From: Eubacterium sp. TM05-53 | GTDB lineage: Bacteria > Bacillota_I > Bacilli_A > Erysipelotrichales > Erysipelotrichaceae | Direction of reading: 5' to 3' | Length of the DNA: 7,849 nucleotides | Assembly: GCF_003436425.1 (NCBI RefSeq) | Contig: NZ_QSPK01000083.1 | Span: forward strand, 1-7,849 | Shown here: in pieces, positions 1 through 6,164 of the stretch | How positions within the stretch are numbered: the first letter of the stretch is position 1 | Layout: every line of letters begins with the position of its first letter | Translations under genes and position numbers: made by a program | Notes under the pieces: model-generated | What the model saw: only the letters and a program-made list of their open reading frames with translations | The model's database searches: none | Told to the model about the DNA's origin: nothing

Positions 1-92
1 ATAAGTGATAAAACGCAGAATTATAGCAAAGTCACCAAATTGCTAGTTAAGCCAATTTATAATCATATATAATAAAAGATTCATATATTATA

Positions 93-121
93 TTGTATAA
101 AATAATATAATATGATACAAT
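93..121 (+). promoter_or_regulatory. Sigma-A-type promoter with extended -10
   Basis: There is a -35-like TTGTAT at 93-98, a 17-base spacer, and TACAAT at 116-121 preceded by TG at 113-114 (extended -10). It lies in a very AT-rich stretch (about 54-122) just ahead of the first gene. Transcription would begin near 127-129, at the start of the palindrome at 127-144. Other TATAAT-like matches at 58-63 and 106-111 lack a well-spaced -35. Confidence 0.6.
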
Positions 122-126
122 TTCAA

Positions 127-144
127 CAAGGGGCATGCCCCTTG
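127..144. promoter_or_regulatory. Perfect 18-bp palindrome, possible operator or 5'-end hairpin
   Basis: CAAGGGGCATGCCCCTTG equals its own reverse complement. It is GC-rich in an AT-rich setting, sits at the predicted transcription start of the promoter at 93-121, and ends a few bases before the ribosome binding site of the first gene. It could bind a dimeric repressor or fold at the 5' end of the mRNA. A closely related palindrome occurs at 3074-3091. Confidence 0.55.
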
Positions 145-161
145 ATGGAAAGGAGGTATAT

Positions 162-458
162 ATGACTTATACGGAAAAGTATCGTATTTCAAGAAAACCA
201 TTTCTTAAATATACTGATTGTCTGAACTTGATTGGAACCAATACGAAAATTTTTACTAAAACATATTTCAATGATATGGTGAAAGTATTAGAAAAAAAGT
301 ATGATTCAAGATTCGGTCCGTGGGGAATTCCGAATAGATATGTTATGGAATATCTTGGATTAGACGTAGATTTACTTCGCATCAACGCGGAACGAGAAGT
401 AAATGAACAAAAAAAAGAACATGTACGCGAGTCTGCCAACCTGAATACATGTTCCTGA
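162..458 (+). CDS. Small protein of unknown function, possible excisionase-like or regulatory protein
   Basis: This is a 98-residue protein. The ATG at 162 is preferred over the upstream in-frame ATG at 135 because a near-perfect AAGGAGGT lies just before 162, and the 135 start would fall inside the palindrome. I do not recognise a named family. Residues 13-24 (PFLKYTDCLNLI) and 56-67 (IPNRYVMEYLGL) look like short amphipathic helices. The second resembles the recognition half of a helix-turn-helix, and the tail (74-98) is charged. A small DNA-binding protein first in the operon, ahead of a helicase and an integrase, is where excisionases or directionality factors often sit, so that role is inferred only from position and size. 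The 3' end of the gene contains an inverted repeat, GAACATGTA at 417-425 and TACATGTTC at 446-454. Confidence 0.7.
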   Translation: MTYTEKYRISRKPFLKYTDCLNLIGTNTKIFTKTYFNDMVKVLEKKYDSRFGPWGIPNRYVMEYLGLDVDLLRINAEREVNEQKKEHVRESANLNTCS

Positions 459-534
459 TGAAAGTGTTCGATGACACTTCTGTTGAATTTTATCATGTAT
501 TGTTAAATATATCAATATATGTGGACATCGAACA
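417..534 (+). promoter_or_regulatory. Overlapping inverted repeats between the first gene and the helicase gene
   Basis: Three inverted repeats lie here. GAACATGTA/TACATGTTC (417-425 with 446-454) spans the end of the first gene. AAGTGT/ACACTT (462-467 with 474-479) is a local hairpin. TGTTCGATG/CATCGAACA (465-473 with 526-534) is a longer-range pairing that cannot form together with the local hairpin. No clear T-tract follows the local hairpin, so it is not a standard terminator. The alternative pairings could regulate read-through or translation of the helicase gene. The rest of 459-569 is AT-rich with no gene. Confidence 0.4.
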
Positions 535-569
535 TTCTTTTCATATACGAGAAAGGAGTGTTTTTTTTT

Positions 570-1589
570 ATGGAATTTTTAAATATAGAAGAAATAAAAA
601 AAATAAATACAGAGCATCAAAATGAATACATTGAACATATTTTAAAAGGTGAAGGAAAAATCAGCTTAATATCTGGTGCACCAAAATCCGGGAAATCTAC
701 ATTAGCTCTTAATTTCGCTAAATGTATTGCTTCTGGAACACCTTTTTTGGGGTTTAAAACCAGGGAATCTAGTGTGCTGTATATTAGTCTTGATTCTGAA
801 GCAGATACAATATCTCAGAAAATTAACGCTATGAATGTTAAATCTGATTTGAAACTATATTTTGTAACCGATGTATATATCCAATTAGGTAATGATGATG
901 GTTTAGCATTGAATGAGGATGTACCTACATTATTAGAGGTATTGCAGGAAGCTATGGATAAAATCAAAGAATTAAAAGTTGTAGTGATAGATATGTTTGA
1001 TAATATACGTACAATAAGTCAATACAACGAATATAGTAATGAGAAATTGCGTTCTGATTTAGATTTTGTAAAGGGGATTGCAAAAAATTTAGATCTACAC
1101 ATTTTGCTTTTAAATCATGACCGTAAACAAGGTGCTTCAAATGCTTATAATGTTTCGATTGGAGGTACAAAATTAGTCGGATTATTGAATGGTAGTTTCA
1201 TACATCTTAGTCGAACTTGTTTAGGTGATAAAGTAGCGAAAATTGAAATAGGCGGCAGAAATGTCGAAGAACAGGTTTTAAATGTGTATTTTGATTCGAA
1301 AACTTGCAAATTTGAAAAAATACCAGATGAAGAATATGAAGACATTGACCCGGATATCGCAAAAGTAAGAAACTTTATCCAAATCAGGAAAGAATTCAGT
1401 GGGACCATGTCAGCCCTGTGTGCCCAAGTAGGTCTATCCATTTCAGAAATTTCATTAGGCAAGAAAATAAAAAGTAATTCAGAACTTTTGAGAAACGAAG
1501 GAATTAAATGTGAAAAAGTTTCTGGACGTACAAATGGTAGATATTACTCGTTAACTCTAATCGATGAAAATTTAAAGGATCAAAAATAA
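570..1589 (+). CDS. RepA-like hexameric helicase / AAA ATPase (AAA_25 type) with C-terminal DNA-binding domain
   Basis: This is a 339-residue RecA-fold ATPase of the type found in plasmid RepA proteins and mobile-element replication modules, and it probably unwinds DNA at the element's origin. The ATG at 570 is chosen because GAAAGGAG (551-558) precedes it; an upstream in-frame ATG at 519 has no such site. Visible motifs are Walker A GAPKSGKS (36-43), a strand ending in acidic residues LYISLDSE (70-77), Walker B VVVIDMFD (137-144), and a HILLLNHDRK stretch (177-186) like the sensor/arginine region of RepA and KaiC/DnaB-like enzymes. Residues about 262-330 look like a winged helix, ending in a GRTNGRYYSLTLI pattern. 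The C-terminal domain and the repeat array 6 bp downstream suggest a helicase that recognises its own origin. No primase motif is seen. Confidence 0.82.
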   Translation: MEFLNIEEIKKINTEHQNEYIEHILKGEGKISLISGAPKSGKSTLALNFAKCIASGTPFLGFKTRESSVLYISLDSEADTISQKINAMNVKSDLKLYFVTDVYIQLGNDDGLALNEDVPTLLEVLQEAMDKIKELKVVVIDMFDNIRTISQYNEYSNEKLRSDLDFVKGIAKNLDLHILLLNHDRKQGASNAYNVSIGGTKLVGLLNGSFIHLSRTCLGDKVAKIEIGGRNVEEQVLNVYFDSKTCKFEKIPDEEYEDIDPDIAKVRNFIQIRKEFSGTMSALCAQVGLSISEISLGKKIKSNSELLRNEGIKCEKVSGRTNGRYYSLTLIDENLKDQK

Positions 1590-1594
1590 GAAAA

Positions 1595-1667
1595 AGGACG
1601 GGTAGGACGGGTAGGACGGGTGTAATACTATATAGAAAAAAAGTGTCCTACCCGTCCTACTCGTCCT
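1595..1667. repeat. 9-bp iterons in inverted arrangement around an AT-rich core (candidate replication origin)
   Basis: Three head-to-tail copies of GGACGGGTA/G lie at 1596-1604, 1605-1613 and 1614-1622. Two inverted copies (TACCCGTCC at 1649-1657 and TACTCGTCC at 1658-1666) lie on the far side of an AT-rich core at about 1623-1645. The arms can also pair as a 23-bp stem (1595-1617 with 1645-1667) with one G-T wobble and a 27-base loop. The array starts 6 bp after the helicase stop codon. GC-rich iterons flanking an AT-rich core next to a helicase gene resemble the Rep/ori layout described for staphylococcal pathogenicity islands. On the minus strand the stem is followed by a T-rich run (complement of 1583-1595), so it could instead terminate leftward transcription. 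Confidence 0.6.
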
Positions 1668-1702
1668 CATATCAACAAAAGTGATATAAAGGAGCACATA
1701 TA

Positions 1703-2860
1703 ATGGCAGTATATAAGAATGAAAATGGAAGAGGATATCGGATTGTATATCGGAATCCTAAAACTAAAAAAGTAACGACAATTCGTACGAATGATAGTGG
1801 AGAACCATTTCTATTGAAGAAAGATGCAAAAGAGTTTGAATTGATATATTTAAATAAGTATAAGAATATCAATAGAAATGTCACTATGGATGAATTGTTT
1901 GAGAAGTATGTTGAATATTTATCTGTACAACCTAGCAATTCAACGAAAAAGTTAAGGTCATGGTATAGGAATCATATAAAGAAACCACTTGGAAAGCGAA
2001 AAATATCAACAATTTCAACATCAGATTTAGAAAAGTTAAGTAGAGAAATGCTTGAAAAAAATTATTCGATTAACTACATAAACAAGAATTGTGCAAATAT
2101 AAAAACAATGTTGAATTATGCGGTCAGTCATGATATGTTGGTTCGAAATAATGCAGCCAATTTCAAACCTTTGAAAAAAATTAAAAGTAGTAATGAGGTA
2201 AGATACTGGGAACCATACCAATTTAAAATGGTTATTGATAGCATTCCTGAAGTTTACTCTAAATCTCATACAGATCCGTTGTACATCAAATACTTTTTAA
2301 TGTTTGGCTATTTGACAGGATGTCGAAAAGGGGAACAAAGAGCTTTGAAATGGACGGATATTGAATATCAAGGAAATACAGGCATTATTCATATCAATCA
2401 TCATATTAATGAAGAAAATAAATATGTGTATGGTAGAAAGAATGGAAATGGATATTCAATTTACATGGATGAGGCATTATTAAAACTGGTAAAAGAAATG
2501 AGAAGTTATTTTTCTGGGTTTGAAGGCTTTAAAAGAAATGGATATATATTTCCATCGCTATCAAAAGGTTTTGATTATCCAATTGGAGGGCATACACCAG
2601 TTCGTTGGATGGAAGAATTGGCAGAGTATAATGGGTTGCCACATATAACCTATCATGGCTTAAGACACAGTTATGTATGTTATCTAAGTTCAAAATTAGG
2701 GCTGACTGTATATGAGGTGGCGGATCGTATTGGAGATACAGTGGCTGTTGTATTAGAGCATTACTATCAATTTTTCAATCAATCAAGAATTGATGTTGCG
2801 AATAAAATTACTGATAAAACAGACGAAAATATTATTTCGTTATTTGATGATGATGACTAA
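1703..2860 (+). CDS. int: Tyrosine recombinase / integrase
   Basis: This 385-residue phage-type integrase would integrate and excise the element by strand exchange at att sites. RBS AAAGGAG (1688-1694) precedes the ATG. The N-terminus (1-50) looks like an arm-binding AP2-like domain (GRGYRIVYRNPKTKK), residues about 60-160 are the SAM-like core-binding domain, and about 165-370 are the catalytic domain. Catalytic residues visible are R208 (TGCRKGE), probable K246, H318 and R321 (HGLRHSY), and the nucleophile Y354 (LEHYYQF). The usual histidine of the LGH motif is replaced by Asp (IGD, D345), a substitution I believe also occurs in other integrases of this type. Length is normal for the family. 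The gene lies between the iteron array and the hairpin-rich region, not at an obvious element edge. Confidence 0.95.
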   Translation: MAVYKNENGRGYRIVYRNPKTKKVTTIRTNDSGEPFLLKKDAKEFELIYLNKYKNINRNVTMDELFEKYVEYLSVQPSNSTKKLRSWYRNHIKKPLGKRKISTISTSDLEKLSREMLEKNYSINYINKNCANIKTMLNYAVSHDMLVRNNAANFKPLKKIKSSNEVRYWEPYQFKMVIDSIPEVYSKSHTDPLYIKYFLMFGYLTGCRKGEQRALKWTDIEYQGNTGIIHINHHINEENKYVYGRKNGNGYSIYMDEALLKLVKEMRSYFSGFEGFKRNGYIFPSLSKGFDYPIGGHTPVRWMEELAEYNGLPHITYHGLRHSYVCYLSSKLGLTVYEVADRIGDTVAVVLEHYYQFFNQSRIDVANKITDKTDENIISLFDDDD

Positions 2861-2960
2861 AAAGAAGGATAGTAAACATTTCCAAGTCCAGAAATGTTTG
2901 CGTAAGGACAAAGTCCTTATCATTTCGAAGAAATGAAGCCCTGCAAGTGCAACTTGCGAA

Positions 2961-3017
2961 AAGCACGCATGAATATCTTGGAAGTGATGAGATATGTATG
3001 GCGTGCTTAGTGGGATA
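2961..3017 (+). other. oriT: Candidate oriT core: long stem followed by MOBV-like nick sequence
   Basis: An imperfect stem pairs AAGCACGC (2961-2968) with GCGTGCTT (3001-3008), with inner pairing ATATCT (2973-2978) to AGATAT (2990-2995). At its 3' foot lies TAGTGGGATA (3008-3017). The pMV158/MobM nick site is TAGTGTG|TTA, so the first seven bases differ at one position and the predicted cut would fall between 3014 and 3015. The site is 220 bp upstream of the MOBV relaxase gene, the usual neighbourhood. The nick position is inferred from this similarity only. Confidence 0.45.
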
Positions 3018-3073
3018 GATAGTTTGTTGGAATACATTTTCGAAAGAAAATAGTATTCCAGGAAAACTATCGT

Positions 3074-3091
3074 AAGGGAGCATGCTCCCTT
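3074..3091. repeat. Perfect palindrome related to the one at 127-144
   Basis: AAGGGAGCATGCTCCCTT is perfectly self-complementary. It shares the form AAGGGRGCATGCYCCCTT with the palindrome at 127-144, differing only by a symmetric G-to-A / C-to-T pair. That compensated change keeps the symmetry, which suggests selection for the palindrome itself, for example as a protein binding site or a hairpin. Confidence 0.6.
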
Positions 3092-3234
3092 GTAGCTTTC
3101 AATTTTATTGAAAGCTATGCCTCCCGCAGGGACAAGATAAGCGCAGCGGTGGAAGTTTTAACAAAACTGCCATATCTTGTATGGCAGAATAAAAAAAGAA
3201 ATAGAAGACAAAATAAAGAAAGAAGAAAATAAAA

Positions 3235-3876
3235 ATGGCAAGTGTAAAAAAATTCACTCAATCCGCAGTCGTAAATTTGCTTCGTCACAATGCTCGTACA
3301 ATTGAGAATCCGTCTAACGAAGATATTGATGCTGATAAATCGAATTTAAATTATTTGTTGTCACCTTATCGTGGACAATCGGATTATGACTACTTTATGG
3401 AAAGAAAATCTCAATTGTATTGTTATGGTAGAAATGATGTGAAGGTAATGGCTGGCTGGATTGTAACGGCTCCTAAGGATCTTGAGAAAGATCAATACGA
3501 AACGTTTTTCAAATTGTCGTATGACTTTTTAGAGGAACGTTATGGTAGAGAGAATGTAATCCAGGCAATTGTACATAATGATGAATCAGGGCAGCCACAT
3601 CTACATTTTAACTTTATTCCTGTCGTAGTAGATAAGAAACATGGTGGAGAAAAGATATGCTGCAATGATGTATTAAATCGAAAAGAACTACGTTCATTTC
3701 ATCCGGATTTGAATCATTATTTGAAGACCAGGGGAGTTGATTGTTCTATTATGTCTGGTATTACAAGAGAACAAGGTGGAAATAAAACAGTATTGCAATT
3801 GAAGCAGGAACGAGAACTAGAAATGGAAAGGAAATTAGAAATTGAGCACCAATATTCTAGAGGAAGATGGCAATGA
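3235..3876 (+). CDS. Compact MOBV-family relaxase (Mob/Pre, plasmid recombination enzyme family)
   Basis: This 213-residue relaxase would nick one strand at oriT and lead it into the recipient. Family motifs are clear: HNxR near the N-terminus (RHNAR, H18 N19 R21), the LNYLLSP motif (38-44) corresponding to NYDL of MobM-type enzymes, and the metal-binding HxDE...PHxH signature (HNDESGQPHLHF, with H114, D116, E117, P121, H122 and H124). The SGITREQGGNKTVLQLKQERE segment (174-194) is a charged helix starting the usual C-terminal region, which then stops. Plasmid MobM is about 490 residues, so the long C-terminal dimerization and membrane-association part is missing here. The purine-rich start region (3187-3234) has only a weak RBS-like AGAAAGAAG. 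The gene overlaps the coupling-protein gene by ATGA. Confidence 0.93.
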   Translation: MASVKKFTQSAVVNLLRHNARTIENPSNEDIDADKSNLNYLLSPYRGQSDYDYFMERKSQLYCYGRNDVKVMAGWIVTAPKDLEKDQYETFFKLSYDFLEERYGRENVIQAIVHNDESGQPHLHFNFIPVVVDKKHGGEKICCNDVLNRKELRSFHPDLNHYLKTRGVDCSIMSGITREQGGNKTVLQLKQERELEMERKLEIEHQYSRGRWQ

Positions 3877-5237
3877 CGAATATAGATGATATTTTAGAAA
3901 ATTTGAACAATATAATTCTTATTGTTTTAGTACTGGCAATTGTTTATTTGGTATTTACAATTATTAAGAACTATATAAAAAAAGATAATAAGACAAATGT
4001 ATTATTGAAAGAAAGTTCAAGAGATTCAGCGGAAGGTATTATTTTTGGGATTCAAAAACGTAATGTAGTATATTCTCCAACAAATGCAGAAGGACATATT
4101 AGTGTTTTTGGTGGATCTGGGGTAGGGAAGACATCGGCTATATTGATTCCAACCTTATTAAAATGGAAAGGTACGAGTTTAACTATAGATATTTCTGGTG
4201 ACATTTCTAAGAATGTAAATATAGAAAATAAATTAGTGTATCAACCTGGTAATGGTACTATTCCTTACAACGTTTTTTATCAAATTGATTTGGTTGATGA
4301 TAAATCAAAGAAAAATGAATTACTAGAACAGTTGGCGTTCCTGATGATGCCGGATAATGATGATTTTAGTGATGCAAGTCAATTTTACAATACCGAAGGT
4401 CGAAAGATTTTAACAGCATCATTCATAGCGTTCTATTTTGCGGGATATGATTTTATAGATATTTGTAAAATGGTGTTTCAAAGTAGCTGGAAGGATTTGT
4501 TCTCAAGAATCGATGAAACAAAGAATAGGGACGCAATTCAGTACATCAATTCGTTTGAAGGGGCCTCAGAACAAAACACGTCAGGGTGTAAACAAGCGTG
4601 TGATGCTGTGATAAAGCTATTTGCGACAAATGAAACAATTCAAAGAAGTATAGGTAGACCGGTTGATGGTTCTAAATCTTTTGATCCAGGTAAACTGGAA
4701 ACAAAGAACGTGTTTGTGGTAATTGATGACAGTAAGTTAAAACTATATGCACCATTATTACATTTGATTACAGCACAATGTTTAGAATTTTTCTCAGAAA
4801 GATCTAATGATAGTAAGACGAATATCTTGTTTTGTTTAGATGAATTTGTTTCGTTAGGAAAACTTGAAATTACAGATGCTTTAAGAAAACTAAGAAAAAA
4901 ACATGTACGAATTATGATCCTTACACAATCTATGGCCGATATTGATTTGTTGTATGGTAAATCAGAGAGAATGGCAATGATGAACAATTTCTCATTTAAA
5001 GTTATCTTAGAAGCTTCTGACACAGAAACACAAGATTATTTTGCGAAACTGATTGGATATAAACCAACGAAAAAGAAAAGTGTATCAACAAGTAATGTAA
5101 ATACAACGAAAACATTGGCAGATGATAAAGAATGGATCATAGAACCGGCGAAATTAGCAAGATTAGGAGATGATTTGATTTTACTTTATCGAGAAGGTTA
5201 TAAATTATTGAAGAAGAATTTTTATTTTAAACATTAG
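3873..5237 (+). CDS. VirD4/TraG-type conjugative coupling protein (T4CP)
   Basis: This 454-residue ATPase would bring the relaxase-DNA complex to a type IV secretion channel. The ATG at 3873 overlaps the relaxase stop as ATGA and has AGAGGAAG (3859-3866) six bases upstream, which favours it over the in-frame ATG at 3867 and implies translational coupling. Numbered from 3873, one membrane helix spans residues about 14-31, Walker A is GGSGVGKT (80-87), a TIDISGD stretch (about 104-110) follows, Walker B is NILFCLDEF (317-325, acidic pair D323-E324), and ILTQS (349-353) matches the conserved glutamine region. Most VirD4-type proteins are longer and have two membrane helices and an all-alpha domain; this is a short form. 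A dedicated coupling protein paired with a MOBV relaxase suggests the element recruits a foreign mating pore through its own adaptor. Confidence 0.93.
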   Translation: MTNIDDILENLNNIILIVLVLAIVYLVFTIIKNYIKKDNKTNVLLKESSRDSAEGIIFGIQKRNVVYSPTNAEGHISVFGGSGVGKTSAILIPTLLKWKGTSLTIDISGDISKNVNIENKLVYQPGNGTIPYNVFYQIDLVDDKSKKNELLEQLAFLMMPDNDDFSDASQFYNTEGRKILTASFIAFYFAGYDFIDICKMVFQSSWKDLFSRIDETKNRDAIQYINSFEGASEQNTSGCKQACDAVIKLFATNETIQRSIGRPVDGSKSFDPGKLETKNVFVVIDDSKLKLYAPLLHLITAQCLEFFSERSNDSKTNILFCLDEFVSLGKLEITDALRKLRKKHVRIMILTQSMADIDLLYGKSERMAMMNNFSFKVILEASDTETQDYFAKLIGYKPTKKKSVSTSNVNTTKTLADDKEWIIEPAKLARLGDDLILLYREGYKLLKKNFYFKH

Positions 5238-5248
5238 GAGGACTAAAA

Positions 5249-5824
5249 ATGGCTATATATTTATCGAATTTAAAATATTTGGTATCAGATATGCGAGAGA
5301 ATAAAATAGATTTAAGTGAATTTGAAGTGCAATATCAACGTTATAAGTTCAGATGCATACTAGATATAGGTGCATCTCCATATGAGTTGTTGATTGGAGC
5401 AATAGATACAAATTGGGCGGCTGTCATTTATTTGAAAAAAGGATACGAAGCTGAAATGACGGATAAAGATTTTTATAAATTATGCGATTTATTAGAGTTA
5501 AAACCAGGTGGAGGAGTTTTTACCTCATACATGTTTTTAAAATATATTTCAAACCATGCGCCTCACAAATGCAAAAGACGTATTGTTGATCCAATGTATT
5601 TGGTTCGTTATCGCCAACATAAGATTAAAGATAGTGATGAACCATGGAAAATATATTTTAAAGGCTGGAATAATCACGTATTGGATAAAAAAACAGCAAG
5701 GAATTTTGATAAAACAGAAAAGTTACTAGGGAAAAGAGTAGCTGATTACTGTAGAGAGCATAATATCAGCTCTATGTGGTCGGATAAAACAAATGAAAAA
5801 AAGAAAGTAACGTATCCGTGGTGA
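5249..5824 (+). CDS. DUF6037-like protein, accessory cargo gene of unknown function
   Basis: This is a 191-residue soluble protein with no signal peptide or membrane segment. TAGGAGGA (5235-5242) lies just before the ATG, 11 bp after the coupling-protein stop, so it is last in the mob operon before the terminator. The spacing of SPYELLIGA (43-51), KIYFKGWNNH (134-143), NFDKTEKLLG (152-161) and HNISSMWSD (171-179) matches what I recall of DUF6037 proteins from Bacillota. That assignment is from memory of the family pattern and is moderately sure. No catalytic motif is known to me; conserved Trp, Lys and His residues could be functional. The location suggests cargo, such as defence, exclusion or an accessory to mobilization, but this is inference. 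Confidence 0.78.
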   Translation: MAIYLSNLKYLVSDMRENKIDLSEFEVQYQRYKFRCILDIGASPYELLIGAIDTNWAAVIYLKKGYEAEMTDKDFYKLCDLLELKPGGGVFTSYMFLKYISNHAPHKCKRRIVDPMYLVRYRQHKIKDSDEPWKIYFKGWNNHVLDKKTARNFDKTEKLLGKRVADYCREHNISSMWSDKTNEKKKVTYPW

Positions 5825-5838
5825 AATAAATAAAAAAC

Positions 5839-5876
5839 AAGGTGTTGTAACGAAATTAGTTTTCGAACAACACCTT
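5839..5876 (+). terminator. Rho-independent terminator of the IME operon
   Basis: A 10-bp stem, AAGGTGTTGT (5839-5848) with ACAACACCTT (5867-5876), carries an inner CGAAA/TTTCG pairing. It is followed by TTATTTCTG and preceded by an A-rich run (5825-5838), so it may work in both directions. It lies 15 bp after the stop codon of the cargo gene. Confidence 0.85.
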
Positions 5877-6164
5877 TATTTCTGTTGATTGCTTAGTATG
5901 ACAATTATAAGAAGAGCCTTATGTATAACGAATAGTTTTGCTATTTAATCTTTGATTAATCTTCTTAAAAAATCTTTATGGAGAAAAACATCATAAAATC
6001 CCAATTATCTGCATAAACACTGGAGACACTGCACCTTATCAAGAATAAAACCAATTAAATTACTACTGATTTACTACGTATGAATGAGCTTTGGTACGAC
6101 GATTTTCCTTGAAAGGTGAAGATTTAATAGATACCTCCAGCACAAATTGAATATTCATAAAGGT
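5877..6164. other. Non-coding spacer, likely containing the IME/ICE junction
   Basis: No gene can be supported here on either strand. Minor features are a hairpin TTAATC-TTT-GATTAA (5945-5959), a direct repeat TTAATCTT at 5945-5952 and 5956-5963, and a near-tandem TTACTACTGATTTACTAC at 6060-6077. No tRNA fragment, clear att repeat or well-spaced promoter was found. AT content is high on the left side and falls after about 6,220, so the element boundary probably lies within or close to this spacer. Confidence 0.45.

Larger units (their letters stand above)
2872..3186 (+). ncRNA. Dense array of hairpins before the relaxase gene (candidate oriT region and/or structured RNA)
   Basis: This non-coding stretch is almost completely filled by consecutive inverted repeats. 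They are 2872-2882/2891-2901 (11 bp, one wobble); 2903-2909/2913-2919 (loop AAA); 2920-2926/2930-2936 (loop GAA); 2943-2948/2952-2957 (loop GCA); 2961-2978/2990-3008 (long, imperfect); 3018-3041/3046-3071 (three-part stem with GAAA loop); 3074-3091 (perfect palindrome); 3093-3103/3107-3117 (11 bp, loop TTT); 3122-3125/3129-3132 (loop GCA); and 3132-3139/3173-3180 enclosing 3154-3159/3163-3168 (loop AAC). Several stems are perfect with three-base loops, more compact than expected by chance. The position directly before a relaxase argues for an origin of transfer folded as single-stranded DNA; a leader RNA is equally possible. I know no RNA family that matches. Confidence 0.6.
1..6140 (+). mobile_element. 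Putative integrative and mobilizable element (IME), boundaries not determined
   Basis: The sequence shows a run of co-oriented AT-rich genes: small protein, RepA-like helicase, tyrosine integrase, MOBV relaxase, VirD4-type coupling ATPase and a cargo gene, closed by a terminator at 5839-5876. This set is known from IMEs that encode integration and mobilization but borrow a mating pore. No pore genes (VirB4, VirB6 or similar) are present. I found no convincing direct repeat of 8 bp or more between positions 1-92 and 5880-6300, so the att sites are unresolved and both ends are approximate. The left end may lie outside the window. Alternatively, because int often lies at an element's edge, the part before about 2870 and the part after it could be two elements side by side. 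Confidence 0.65.

Noticed and set aside
1..92. att site or terminator at the left edge (TAGCAA/TTGCTA inverted repeat at about 24-45)
   Set aside because: The stem is only 6 bp, no T-tract follows, and no matching repeat was found near the right end of the element.
167..496. 109-codon open frame on the minus strand
   Set aside because: It lies antisense to the first gene, has no ribosome binding site, and its composition mirrors the plus-strand gene; a shadow frame.
3028..3056. Promoter TTGGAA - 17 bases - TAGTAT ahead of the relaxase
   Set aside because: Spacing is acceptable but both hexamers are arms of the GAAA-loop hairpin, so the match may be coincidental; not called.
2832..3083. Minus-strand open frames (83 and 65 codons) over the hairpin tract
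   Set aside because: They run through perfect palindromes and the end of int, have low-complexity products and no ribosome binding site; the hairpin structure explains the sequence better.
2872..3186. CRISPR array
   Set aside because: The repeats are different inverted repeats without a constant direct-repeat unit or regular spacers.
4640..5023. 127-codon open frame on the minus strand inside the coupling-protein gene
   Set aside because: Fully antisense to well-conserved VirD4-type motifs including Walker B; no start signal.
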